Shown here: positions 16,404 through 22,931 of the stretch, in pieces
Layout: every line of letters starts with the position of its first letter
Position numbering within the stretch: the first letter of the stretch is position 1
NCBI GenBank assembly: GCA_017505505.1
Contig: JAFVPA010000011.1
Span: 1 to 36,877, forward strand
Direction: 5' to 3'
From: Oscillospiraceae bacterium
GTDB taxonomy: Bacteria; Bacillota_A; Clostridia; Oscillospirales; Oscillospiraceae
Length of the DNA: 36,877 bases
The notes under the pieces: generated by a model
What the model saw: only the letters and a program-made list of their open reading frames with translations
What the model was told of the DNA's origin: nothing
Databases searched by the model: none
Translations under genes and position numbers: made by a program

Positions 16404-16649
16404 TTAACGAAAGCCGCCCACCACATGGACAGGATAGTTTACCCGGTGGTGACGCTTCTTGATACCGATGCTGTTGCCCATGGTAGATTCCCACCCCCAA
16501 TATGGGTCACGGCGGCGCTTTTTTGCGACTTCTCTGCACCGGGCGCAACGGACAGGTTCGCACCAACCTTTCTGCCGAAAAGCTTCCTGGTCCTCCTCAG
16601 GAAACGAAAAAATCCGGGTGCATTCTTTGCATTGAAGATATTTTGCCAT
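16404..16649 (-). CDS. Small zinc-ribbon protein (zf-trcl-like)
   Basis: An 81-residue basic protein with two Cys pairs: CKEC near residues 7-10 and CARC near 35-38, separated by the aromatic segment FSFPEEDQEAFRQKGW, as in the 'probable zinc-ribbon' family found in many bacteria. The tail is rich in Arg, Lys and His (KKRRRDPYWGW, KKRHHR), which suggests nucleic-acid contact. The ATG at 16649 has AAGGAG nine bases upstream. Function in this family is not established. It is followed by the unknown gene at 15932-16294 after 109 bp. Confidence 0.72.
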   Translation of the reverse strand: MAKYLQCKECTRIFSFPEEDQEAFRQKGWCEPVRCARCREVAKKRRRDPYWGWESTMGNSIGIKKRHHRVNYPVHVVGGFR

Positions 16650-16690
16650 TTGAAACAACTCCTTTTTTGTCTACATCAGAGAGATTTTGC

Positions 16691-16846
16691 CCTCTCACCC
16701 TACACCGCAAGGTCCTAACCCCCTGTTGCCCGGTGGGCTTGCGCGGGTGACTGTGCGGTGCGTGGGTGTCCGTGCCTGTCGGCCCGGTGAGTGGCTTGCG
16801 CCCCTCTCACCCTACACCGCAAAGGGGTAACCCCCTGTTGCCCGGT
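16691..16846. repeat. 45-bp motif duplicated with 112-bp period; REP-like on minus strand
   Basis: CCTCTCACCCTACACCGCAA occurs at 16691-16710 and 16803-16822, each followed by a closely similar block ending in CCCCCTGTTGCCCGGT. Read on minus, the second copy starts with GTAG (16815-16812) and forms a stem GGTGAG with CTCACC around an inner GGC-GCAA-GCC hairpin, the same general design as the other REP units here. The first copy folds less well. Confidence 0.6.
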
Positions 16847-16933
16847 AGAAAATGTGGGATAAGAATTTCAGGAGGATCAGAGTTGACAAAACCAAGAGAA
16901 AGTGATTCTTTCTCCTGTTTTTTGCACAAAGAA

Positions 16934-16956
16934 AACCACGCGTTAGACGCGTGGTT
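16934..16956 (-). terminator. Hairpin terminator downstream of the 17-21 kb minus-strand operon
   Basis: AACCACGCGT (16934-16943) pairs perfectly with ACGCGTGGTT (16947-16956) around three bases. On minus it is followed by TTTCTTTG. It lies about 230 bp after the last gene of that operon. A transposon end palindrome is an alternative reading. Confidence 0.55.
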
Positions 16957-17188
16957 CAAAAATTTATTGATTTGGAACGGATATTGAATGATAAGCAATT
17001 GGCACAGTAAAGAATTCTATACTTCTAAGTAACAAGGTTTTCTTACGTGCCGTATGAATGAAAAAGTGGTTGTATAGTTATGTGGAAAAGAACGGGGAAT
17101 GTTACAATGGACGTAAGCTTTTTTCGTTTTTCAAGAAAACACCGCAAAGGAGTAGATGACCCGCATGGAAAATCTGGTGCGGCCAGTG

Positions 17189-17929
17189 TTATTGATTGCC
17201 GCGCATTGCGGTGTAGGAGACCCTTGCGGTTTCCGGCGTCTTTGTGCATTCCATATGCCACAGGCCGGTCCCGTTTGCCAACATTTCCACCAGCTCCAGA
17301 AATTTTGGAAGCTTCCCCTCATCCAGAGGCGGGATGCTTTGCTGCAGAAGCATGGACATGGCTTCTTCCGGGGTGATCGGCCGGATGCGGTTTTCGCTGC
17401 CCCGTTCCAGGATGCACAGGGCTTTCAGGGGGACGGTGATGTTGGTGTCCAGGCCGTGCTTGCCGCTCCAGGGAGAGCCGCAGAGAAAGATCTGTCCCTC
17501 TTCAAAGCGCAGAAAGGGCTTGTCATCGTTGACCATCACGGCCCGGTCTCCGAAGACCTCCCGCCAGTAGCGGGTGTGGGTGGATTTTCCGGTGCCGCTT
17601 TTGGCGGTGAACAGGTAGCCCTGACCGTCCACGGCCACGGCGCTGCCGTGAAACAGGAGAACGCCGCTGTCGAAGAGATTTACCGCCACCTTCCGCTGAA
17701 TGGCGGCCCGGTCCAGGAAGGGATCCGTGAAGACCCGGGGACGGAAGCCTTCTTCCTCGGCCTCCTGCCGAAGGGCAGCCTGCTCAAATTCCAGATCCCC
17801 CCGGGTGACCGTTACGAAGAAGTCCGGAGCCTTTTCCGTCAGGTAAGCCCGGCAATAGTCCCGGGTACTTTCAAAGAGGGAGCTGACCGCCGCCACCTTC
17901 CCCGCGATCTCGATGCGAAATTCGGCCAT
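17189..17929 (-). CDS. HPr-kinase/PEP-carboxykinase-like P-loop protein
   Basis: A 246-residue soluble protein whose central part resembles HPr serine kinase and related small-substrate kinases. It has FHGSAVAVDGQGYLF, the P-loop AKSGTGKST (about 109-117), VNDDKP (133-138) and GSPWSGKHG (151-159). The C-terminal third is helical. True HPrK is about 310 residues with an N-terminal domain that is missing here. Relatives of this short form occur with peptide-modification cassettes, but no PqqD or radical-SAM gene is nearby. It starts three bases after the metallo-beta-lactamase gene, so the two are co-expressed. The substrate is unknown. Confidence 0.75.
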   Translation of the reverse strand: MAEFRIEIAGKVAAVSSLFESTRDYCRAYLTEKAPDFFVTVTRGDLEFEQAALRQEAEEEGFRPRVFTDPFLDRAAIQRKVAVNLFDSGVLLFHGSAVAVDGQGYLFTAKSGTGKSTHTRYWREVFGDRAVMVNDDKPFLRFEEGQIFLCGSPWSGKHGLDTNITVPLKALCILERGSENRIRPITPEEAMSMLLQQSIPPLDEGKLPKFLELVEMLANGTGLWHMECTKTPETARVSYTAMRGNQ

Positions 17930-17932
17930 GGC

Positions 17933-18982
17933 TTATCCCAGACAGCTTCCACAGGGCTCGTAGCCTGCGTCGATGCCGTCCTGATAGGTGTCGAAGAGCA
18001 CCCGGTTCTTTTCCGCGGGCAGGTTGGCACAGTCCTGGCTGTGGAGCTTCAGGGAGTTCTTATTGCCGATGAAGACCACAGCTTCGGCAGGCTCGGCGTT
18101 GGTGGGAGCGCCGGACTGGTTGCCCCAGGTGAAGGTGATCTCCGTGCCGTCGGTGCTGGCGATGACGTGGCCCAGCTCATCGGTGCGGAACAGGGTCACT
18201 CCGGCCTGGTTCAGCCGGGACAGGGGTTCCTCATGGGGATGGCCGTAGGAGTTGCCTTTTTCACAGGAAATGACACCGTAGGTGGGATCCACCTCATGGA
18301 GGAAGCGGTAGCCGGTGGAGGTGTTGGAGCCATGGTGGCCAACTTTCAGTACATCCACCTGCATAAGGCCGGGCTGAGCTTCCCAGTGGTCCAGCATATC
18401 ATTTTCCGCGGCGGTCTCCATATCGCCGGTGAACAGGAAGCTGCTTTCGCCGTAGTCCACCCGGAGGACGATGGAGGTGTCATTGGTCTCGGCATACGTC
18501 TTTACGGGGCCGAGGACCAGGACCTGGGCTTCTCCCAGGGAGAAGGTCTCACCGGGAGCGGGGATCAGCACTTCCAGCCGCTGCTGGTCGACATAATACA
18601 GGAAATCGTCAAAGACGTTGGAAGAATAGGTTCTGGTGGGAGCGTAGACCTTTTCTGTGGGATACACCGCCAGGACAGAGGGCAGGCCGCCCACGTGGTC
18701 CTCATGGGCATGGGTGCAGACCACGGTGTTCAGCTCCGTGACACCCTGCTGTTCCAGATAGGATACCACCAGCTGGCCGTCATCCCGGTTGCCGCCGTCG
18801 ATGAGCATATATTCTCCACCGCATTCCAACAGGGCGCAGTCCGCCTGGCCCACATCGATGAAGTGGACGGTAAGGCCCTCCCCGGATACCGGGGGAAGGG
18901 TGGTAGTCGTGACCTGGACCTCCCCGCAGCCGCACAGCAGCAGGGACAGGAGCAGGAAGAGGGAGAGCAGTCTCTTTTTCAT
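17933..18982 (-). CDS. Secreted lipoprotein: ComEC-type metallo-beta-lactamase domain plus Ada-like Cys domain
   Basis: With the ATG at 18982 (GGAGG eight bases upstream) the protein has 349 residues. A lipoprotein signal (LCGC, Cys19) is followed by a metallo-beta-lactamase fold of the ComEC/Rec2 C-terminal type: HFIDVGQADC, then the metal motif HAHEDH (His91, His93, Asp95, His96), and later VGHHGSNTS. The last 45 residues (FIGNKNSLKLHSQDC to GYEPCGSC) resemble the Ada metal-binding domain often found at the end of secreted nucleases. By family it may hydrolyse nucleic acid or a phosphodiester outside the cell. A REP hairpin lies immediately before its ribosome site. Confidence 0.85.
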   Translation of the reverse strand: MKKRLLSLFLLLSLLLCGCGEVQVTTTTLPPVSGEGLTVHFIDVGQADCALLECGGEYMLIDGGNRDDGQLVVSYLEQQGVTELNTVVCTHAHEDHVGGLPSVLAVYPTEKVYAPTRTYSSNVFDDFLYYVDQQRLEVLIPAPGETFSLGEAQVLVLGPVKTYAETNDTSIVLRVDYGESSFLFTGDMETAAENDMLDHWEAQPGLMQVDVLKVGHHGSNTSTGYRFLHEVDPTYGVISCEKGNSYGHPHEEPLSRLNQAGVTLFRTDELGHVIASTDGTEITFTWGNQSGAPTNAEPAEAVVFIGNKNSLKLHSQDCANLPAEKNRVLFDTYQDGIDAGYEPCGSCLG

Positions 18983-19005
18983 GGGATACCTCCTTGGTAT
19001 GAGTC

Positions 19006-19141
19006 GCAGGGGAGGGGCAGTGCCCCTCCCGTCAGGTGTAGAAAACTGGGGTGCCCGGTGTGCACAAAGCTGTCCGATACCGGGGAAACGGTTCTGCGTA
19101 TTGGATGTTCCGTTGCGGGAGGGGCACTGCCCCTCCCCTAC
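19006..19141. repeat. Inverted REP pair, family 2
   Basis: Left unit 19006-19030 reads GCAG, stem GGGAGGGG, loop CAGTG, stem CCCCTCCC. The right unit, on minus from 19141 to 19117, reads GTAG, then the identical stem, loop and stem. About 86 bases lie between, with no gene. The layout (tetranucleotide, 8-bp stem, 5-nt loop, inverted pair) is that of the family-1 REPs, but the sequence is different. It starts five bases after the cca stop and ends 23 bases before the next gene's start codon. Confidence 0.82.
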
Positions 19142-19146
19142 AGGGA

Positions 19147-20460
19147 TCATTTGGATTTCGCGAAATTCAGCAGAGCATTTTTTTCGTTAGGCAAGTTTTC
19201 CTCAATAACCTGTTCCAGCAGGGCATTCAGGGTCTGGCCGATGGCTTTTCCGGAGAGACCCAGCTGCATCAGGTCGTGGCCGTTGACGGCCAGATCTTTC
19301 AGGGTCAGACAGGCGTTTTCAGCCCGGATCTCTTCCAGAACAGTGCGGATCTGGGAGAAAATATCCATTTCTTCCGATTTACCGGTTCCTTTGCTGCCCA
19401 TATCCGCTTCCTGTAAGCACAGCATCTGTTCCACCGTTTCCCAGCCCCAGCGGCCGATCCGGCGGCGCAGCAGCTTTTTGTCGGGGGTGAGGCGGGTCAT
19501 GTGCTGTTCGATCAGCAGAACGGAGCGTTCCCGGAGGGCGGTGGGAGCTTTCAGTCGGCGCAGGACGGTGTCGGCCATCTCGGCCCCCTTGGGGGCGTGG
19601 CCGTAGAAGTGGCCCCGACCCGTTTCGTCCCGGGTGAAGGTGGGGATCTTTCCGATGTCGTGAAGCAGAGCGGCCCAGCGCAGGGTCAGATCCTTTGGGA
19701 TCCCGGCCACCACATGGGCCACGTGGGTATACAGGTCGTAGGCGTGGTGGGGAGAACGCTGGTCGAAGCCGATGAGAGGCTCCAGCTCCGGGATCACCGC
19801 CGCCAGAAGGGGGGCGAAGCGCTGCATATTCTCCACGTCCACCAAAATAATAAGTTTACATAACTCTTCGAAGACCCGCTCCCGGGCAAGGTTGTCCATA
19901 AGATGCCGCTGCTGCAGCATGGCGTTCATGGTTGTTTCTTCCACGGTCAGGCCGTAACGCACCGCGAACCGGGCACCCCGCAGGATGCGCAGGGAATCCT
20001 CCTGAAACCGTTTCTCCGGGTCGCCTACGGCCCGAAGGATCTTGTTTTTCAGATCCTCCCGGCCGCCGAAGGGGTCGGCAAAGCCCCGTTTGGGGCTGTA
20101 GGCCATGGCGTTGACGGTGAAATCCCGCCGGGCCAGATCGGCTTCTATATTGGGGACAAATTCCACCCAGTCCGGGTGGCGGTTATCCCGGTAAGTACCC
20201 TCGGTGCGGAAGGTGGTGATCTCCACCACGCCAAAATCGGTGACCACGCCCACGGTGCCATGCTTTTTTCCTGCCAGCACCAGCCGCTTGTCCGCGAAGA
20301 CCGCTTCCGTCTGTTCCGGCAGGGCGGAGGTACACAGGTCATAGTCGTGGGGAGTCAGGCCCAGACAGGCATCCCGGACACAGCCGCCCACGGCGTAAGC
20401 CGCGAAGCCGGCGGCTTCCAGGGCCTCCAGGCATTCTAAAATATACGCAGGCAGGACCAT
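19147..20460 (-). CDS. cca: CCA-adding tRNA nucleotidyltransferase with HD domain
   Basis: A 437-residue class-II nucleotidyltransferase. The catalytic head is visible at AYAVGGCVRD (21-30) and HDYDLCTSA with the metal-binding Asp39 and Asp41, then RDFTVNAMAY and RFQEDSLRILRGARFA, the neck that selects CTP and ATP. An HD-type segment follows (LRWAALLHDIGK). It adds or repairs the 3' CCA end of tRNAs in the cytosol. It starts four bases after the upstream membrane-protein gene and shares its transcript. The length fits Firmicute CCA enzymes with an HD domain. Confidence 0.95.
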   Translation of the reverse strand: MVLPAYILECLEALEAAGFAAYAVGGCVRDACLGLTPHDYDLCTSALPEQTEAVFADKRLVLAGKKHGTVGVVTDFGVVEITTFRTEGTYRDNRHPDWVEFVPNIEADLARRDFTVNAMAYSPKRGFADPFGGREDLKNKILRAVGDPEKRFQEDSLRILRGARFAVRYGLTVEETTMNAMLQQRHLMDNLARERVFEELCKLIILVDVENMQRFAPLLAAVIPELEPLIGFDQRSPHHAYDLYTHVAHVVAGIPKDLTLRWAALLHDIGKIPTFTRDETGRGHFYGHAPKGAEMADTVLRRLKAPTALRERSVLLIEQHMTRLTPDKKLLRRRIGRWGWETVEQMLCLQEADMGSKGTGKSEEMDIFSQIRTVLEEIRAENACLTLKDLAVNGHDLMQLGLSGKAIGQTLNALLEQVIEENLPNEKNALLNFAKSK

Positions 20461-20464
20461 AGGC

Positions 20465-21208
20465 TTATCCTTCTTCCGCCCGTTTGGGCTGGGGATAGGG
20501 GCTGCACAGGCTTGTCAGTGCCCAGACGATGCCGCCCAGGTACAGGTACGGATACCGGGAGACAGCCAGCTCCGCCATACACAGGAAGGCCGCTGCCAGG
20601 CCCGTGCCCATTTGCATCCGCCGCTTACCCAATCCTACGGAGAAGGCGGCATTATAAAAAGCGAAAAGCATCAGGGCCATGGTGCCGAAAAGGGTGAAGA
20701 TATAGTCCTGGATCTGGGGATTGCCGCACCAGACCTGATAATGGTCGATGATATGGACGACCAGGAACAGGCTGGGGACCAGGTACAGCAGGAAGCAGGG
20801 CTTCCGTCCTCCCATCCGGGCAAAGCCCGTCAGCAGCAGGCACACGGGAGAGGCGTAGCCCAGCGCTGTCCAGGCGGTGCCCAGATACCCATCCATAAAG
20901 GGCCGGTTAAACAGTACCGTTACCGCCAGACCGGAAGCCGCCAGCACATGGCCCACAGCAGAGGGAGTACTGGCCCGGAAATTATCGGCATAGTCATTGG
21001 AGCCATCCAGCCTGCGGACATTGAGGAGGATATAGACCAGGGCAATGGCCGTAAGGCCCCACAGGGCGATCAGCAGAGGATGGTGGGCAATCAGCAGGCC
21101 CTTTTCATCCACGGCAAAGAGGTACGTCAGCCGCCGCAGCACCAGGGCGATGCCTCCCAGCCCCGCAGTGACAGCGGGCAGAATATTGGGTTTTAAAAGT
21201 TTTTTCAC
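20465..21208 (-). CDS. Polytopic membrane protein, unknown function
   Basis: I do not recognise the family. The 247-residue protein has about seven hydrophobic segments joined by short loops, with one larger polar loop (RRLDGSNDYADNFRAS, about 64-79) and a short charged C-terminus ending in PKRAEEG. It carries no transporter or enzyme motif that I can name; the HIIDHYQVW segment places two His at a membrane edge. The start is GTG with GGAGGG nine bases before it. It leads a transcript with cca, the metallo-beta-lactamase protein and the HPr-kinase-like protein, driven by an extended -10 (TGG-TATAAT, 21269-21274). Confidence 0.75.
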   Translation of the reverse strand: MKKLLKPNILPAVTAGLGGIALVLRRLTYLFAVDEKGLLIAHHPLLIALWGLTAIALVYILLNVRRLDGSNDYADNFRASTPSAVGHVLAASGLAVTVLFNRPFMDGYLGTAWTALGYASPVCLLLTGFARMGGRKPCFLLYLVPSLFLVVHIIDHYQVWCGNPQIQDYIFTLFGTMALMLFAFYNAAFSVGLGKRRMQMGTGLAAAFLCMAELAVSRYPYLYLGGIVWALTSLCSPYPQPKRAEEG

Positions 21209-21334
21209 AGCAGGTTCCCTCCAGTGGGAAATATTTTTCCATTTTCAATTATCAACTTTCAATTTAACATTATACCAGTTGATTCCTCCAATTTCCAGCC
21301 CCTTGTGAAAAAACTCTTTGTGAACGATTACACC

Positions 21335-21363
21335 TTGTTTTAGGGGGAAAAGGGGAGTATAAT
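21335..21363 (+). promoter_or_regulatory. Promoter of the acyltransferase gene
   Basis: TTGTTT (21335-21340) and TATAAT (21358-21363) are 17 bp apart, about 30 bp before the ATG at 21394. A second extended -10 (TGG-TATAAT, 21369-21374) lies just downstream. Confidence 0.65.
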
Positions 21364-21393
21364 ACTGGTATAATTTCACTTTGGAGGAAAACT

Positions 21394-22218
21394 ATGCTTT
21401 TACGGACGATTGCCGGGGCAAGTCTTTTGCTGGCGGCAGTTTGGCTTGCGTATCTGGACGCGGCGCTGTGGCTGCTTCCCGTGATGTTCTGCGGTGCCTA
21501 TGCGGTTCTGTTCCTCCTGGCCTTCCTGTTCCTGTGCGCGGTCTGCGCGGTTGTGGACCTGGACAAGCCCCAGGAACATGACAGCAAATTCTACCGCACC
21601 GTCATGCATCTCTATATCGAAGCCCTGATTTCTCTGGTGCGGCTGAAGGTGGAAGTCTCCGGCCTGGAAAAGACCCCCAAAGAAGGCCGTTTTCTGCTGG
21701 TATGCAACCACCAGAACGAATCTGACCCCGGCATTCTGCTGCACTATTTCAAAAAGAGCCAGCTGGCCTTCATCTCCAAGCGGGAGAACGCCACCATGTT
21801 CGCCGTTGGCAAATTCATGCACAAGATCATGTGCCAGCTGGTGAACCGGGAGAACGACCGGGAGGCTCTGAAGACCATTCTCAAGTGCATCCAGCTTATC
21901 AGAGACGATGAAGTTTCCATCGGCGCTTTCCCCGAGGGCGGTATTCTGGTGGAAAACAAGCTGAGCCATTTCCGCAGCGGTATGTTCAAGATCGCCCAGA
22001 AGACCGGTGTCCCCATCGTGGTCTGCACCCTGAAGGGCACTTCTGACCTGTTCCGCAACCTGAAAGGGCTGAAGCCCACCCATGTGCGGCTGCATCTGGT
22101 GGACGTGATTCCCGCGGAAGAAGTCAAGGGAGCCAATACCGTGGAACTGGGCGAGCGTATTTACAATATGATGCTGGCGGATCTGGGTCCGGAGTATGCA
22201 TTGATTGAAGATATGTAA
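21394..22218 (+). CDS. plsC: 1-acyl-glycerol-3-phosphate acyltransferase (PlsC family)
   Basis: A 274-residue membrane enzyme. Two N-terminal hydrophobic helices (about 5-55) are followed by the acyltransferase domain with the catalytic HX4D box as NHQNESDP (His106, Asp111), block III as FPEGG (179-183) and the later VPIVVCTLKGTSDLF. It would transfer a second acyl chain to lysophosphatidic acid at the inner face of the membrane, giving phosphatidic acid. GGAGG precedes the ATG. The gene ends two bases before the left REP of the transposase element, so its 3' untranslated region now begins with that hairpin. Confidence 0.9.
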   Translation: MLLRTIAGASLLLAAVWLAYLDAALWLLPVMFCGAYAVLFLLAFLFLCAVCAVVDLDKPQEHDSKFYRTVMHLYIEALISLVRLKVEVSGLEKTPKEGRFLLVCNHQNESDPGILLHYFKKSQLAFISKRENATMFAVGKFMHKIMCQLVNRENDREALKTILKCIQLIRDDEVSIGAFPEGGILVENKLSHFRSGMFKIAQKTGVPIVVCTLKGTSDLFRNLKGLKPTHVRLHLVDVIPAEEVKGANTVELGERIYNMMLADLGPEYALIEDM

Positions 22219-22220
22219 CA

Positions 22221-22246
22221 GTAGGGCGGGCTGCCCTCAGCCCGCC
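22221..22246 (+). repeat. Left REP of the RAYT element, family 1
   Basis: GTAG at 22221-22224, stem GGCGGGCT, loop GCCCTC, stem AGCCCGCC. Identical to 9998-10023. Confidence 0.9.
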
Positions 22247-22272
22247 GCTTTGCATCAGCAAAGGAGCACGAA

Positions 22273-22716
22273 ATGCCCTTTCCCATCCGAAAACATCCCC
22301 GGCTGAAAAATTATGATTACGGCCAATGCGGATGCTACCATATTACGATTTGCACCAAAAACCGTTCCCCATTTATATCTAGGGTAATTCCACCCGGTAC
22401 ACCGGAGGAACGGGCTTGTGTCTGCTTAAGCAGATATGGAAGCATTGCAGAGGCCTATATTCGTAACATTTCTGAAGTTTATCACGATATTTTGGTGGAT
22501 AAGTATGTCATCATGCCAAACCATATCCATCTGTTGCTCTCTCTGGAACCGAATGCCTCCACATCGATCCCAACAGTGGTTCGCTCACTGAAACGGATGG
22601 TGACACGGGAAATAGGCCAGTCGATTTGGCAAGACTCCTATTACGATGTGGTGATCCGCAATGAGGCTATGTATCAATGCGAGTGGAAGTATATCGATGA
22701 TAACCCAGATAAATGA
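22273..22716 (+). CDS. REP-associated tyrosine transposase (RAYT, Y1 HUH family)
   Basis: A 147-residue protein with the Y1_Tnp fold. The opening RKHPRLKNYDYGQCGCYHITICTKNR is typical of RAYTs. The HUH metal motif is VIMPNHIHLLL (His103 and His105 by my count), and the presumed catalytic Tyr is in WKYIDDNP near the end. RAYTs nick and join single-stranded DNA at REP hairpins, using the 5' tetranucleotide GTAG for recognition. The start has AAAGGAG six bases upstream. The protein stops at TGA (22714-22716) exactly where relatives have Trp after NPxK; the frame then continues ADDTMFVEF before the next stop at 22746, so a 10-residue tail appears to have been lost by TGG to TGA. Confidence 0.88.
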   Translation: MPFPIRKHPRLKNYDYGQCGCYHITICTKNRSPFISRVIPPGTPEERACVCLSRYGSIAEAYIRNISEVYHDILVDKYVIMPNHIHLLLSLEPNASTSIPTVVRSLKRMVTREIGQSIWQDSYYDVVIRNEAMYQCEWKYIDDNPDK

Positions 22717-22809
22717 GCAGATGACACAATGTTTGTAGAGTTCTGAGAATAATACTCTTTGCAGGACGGATTGACCTCGAACAGCCCTACGGTCAGCTGA
22801 CGAAAAAAC

Positions 22810-22835
22810 GGCGGGCTGAGGGCAGCCCGCCCTAC
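22810..22835 (-). repeat. Right REP of the RAYT element, family 1
   Basis: Exact inverted copy of 22221-22246; GTAG on minus at 22835-22832. Confidence 0.9.
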
Positions 22836-22858
22836 AGAGGCGTATTTTAAATAACTAC

Positions 22859-22887
22859 TTGATTTACATAGCCAATCTATGTATAAT
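22859..22887 (+). promoter_or_regulatory. Promoter of glyS
   Basis: TTGATT (22859-22864) and TATAAT (22882-22887) are 17 bp apart. The predicted start leaves a leader of only about 38 nt before the ATG, too short for a T-box. The promoter lies 24 bp past the right REP. Confidence 0.8.
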
Positions 22888-22931
22888 AAACTTTCCCAGC
22901 GTAAAAACCCAAATAATTTGGAGGAAATACA

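Larger units (their letters stand above)
16650..17188. other. 539-bp gene-poor stretch with duplicated repeat and two hairpins
   Basis: I find no convincing gene. The stretch holds a duplicated motif of about 45 bp (16691-16735 and 16803-16846), a hairpin followed by six T on plus (stem 16896-16902 with 16908-16914), and a second strong hairpin at 16934-16956. A tiny frame starting with TTG at 16883 after AGGAGG runs to 16987, but it crosses both hairpins. The remainder up to 17188 is plain. Confidence 0.6.
22221..22835 (+). mobile_element. RAYT element: transposase gene between two identical inverted REP hairpins
   Basis: The 615-bp unit is bounded by 22221-22246 (plus) and 22810-22835 (minus), two identical 26-nt REP units with GTAG at the outer ends. 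It contains one gene, a Y1 HUH transposase. This is the organisation expected when a RAYT lies within the repeats it recognises. No target duplication is expected for this family. Perfect identity of the ends suggests recent activity or strong selection. Confidence 0.85.

Noticed and set aside
17156..19606. An 816-codon open frame on plus across the HPr-kinase-like, metallo-beta-lactamase and cca genes
   Set aside because: It runs antisense through three genes with recognisable catalytic motifs and across a REP pair; it has no protein features of its own.
22836..22931. Possible T-box riboswitch before glyS
   Set aside because: The promoter leaves only about 40 nt of leader, too short for a T-box, and no T-box sequence or specifier stem is seen.
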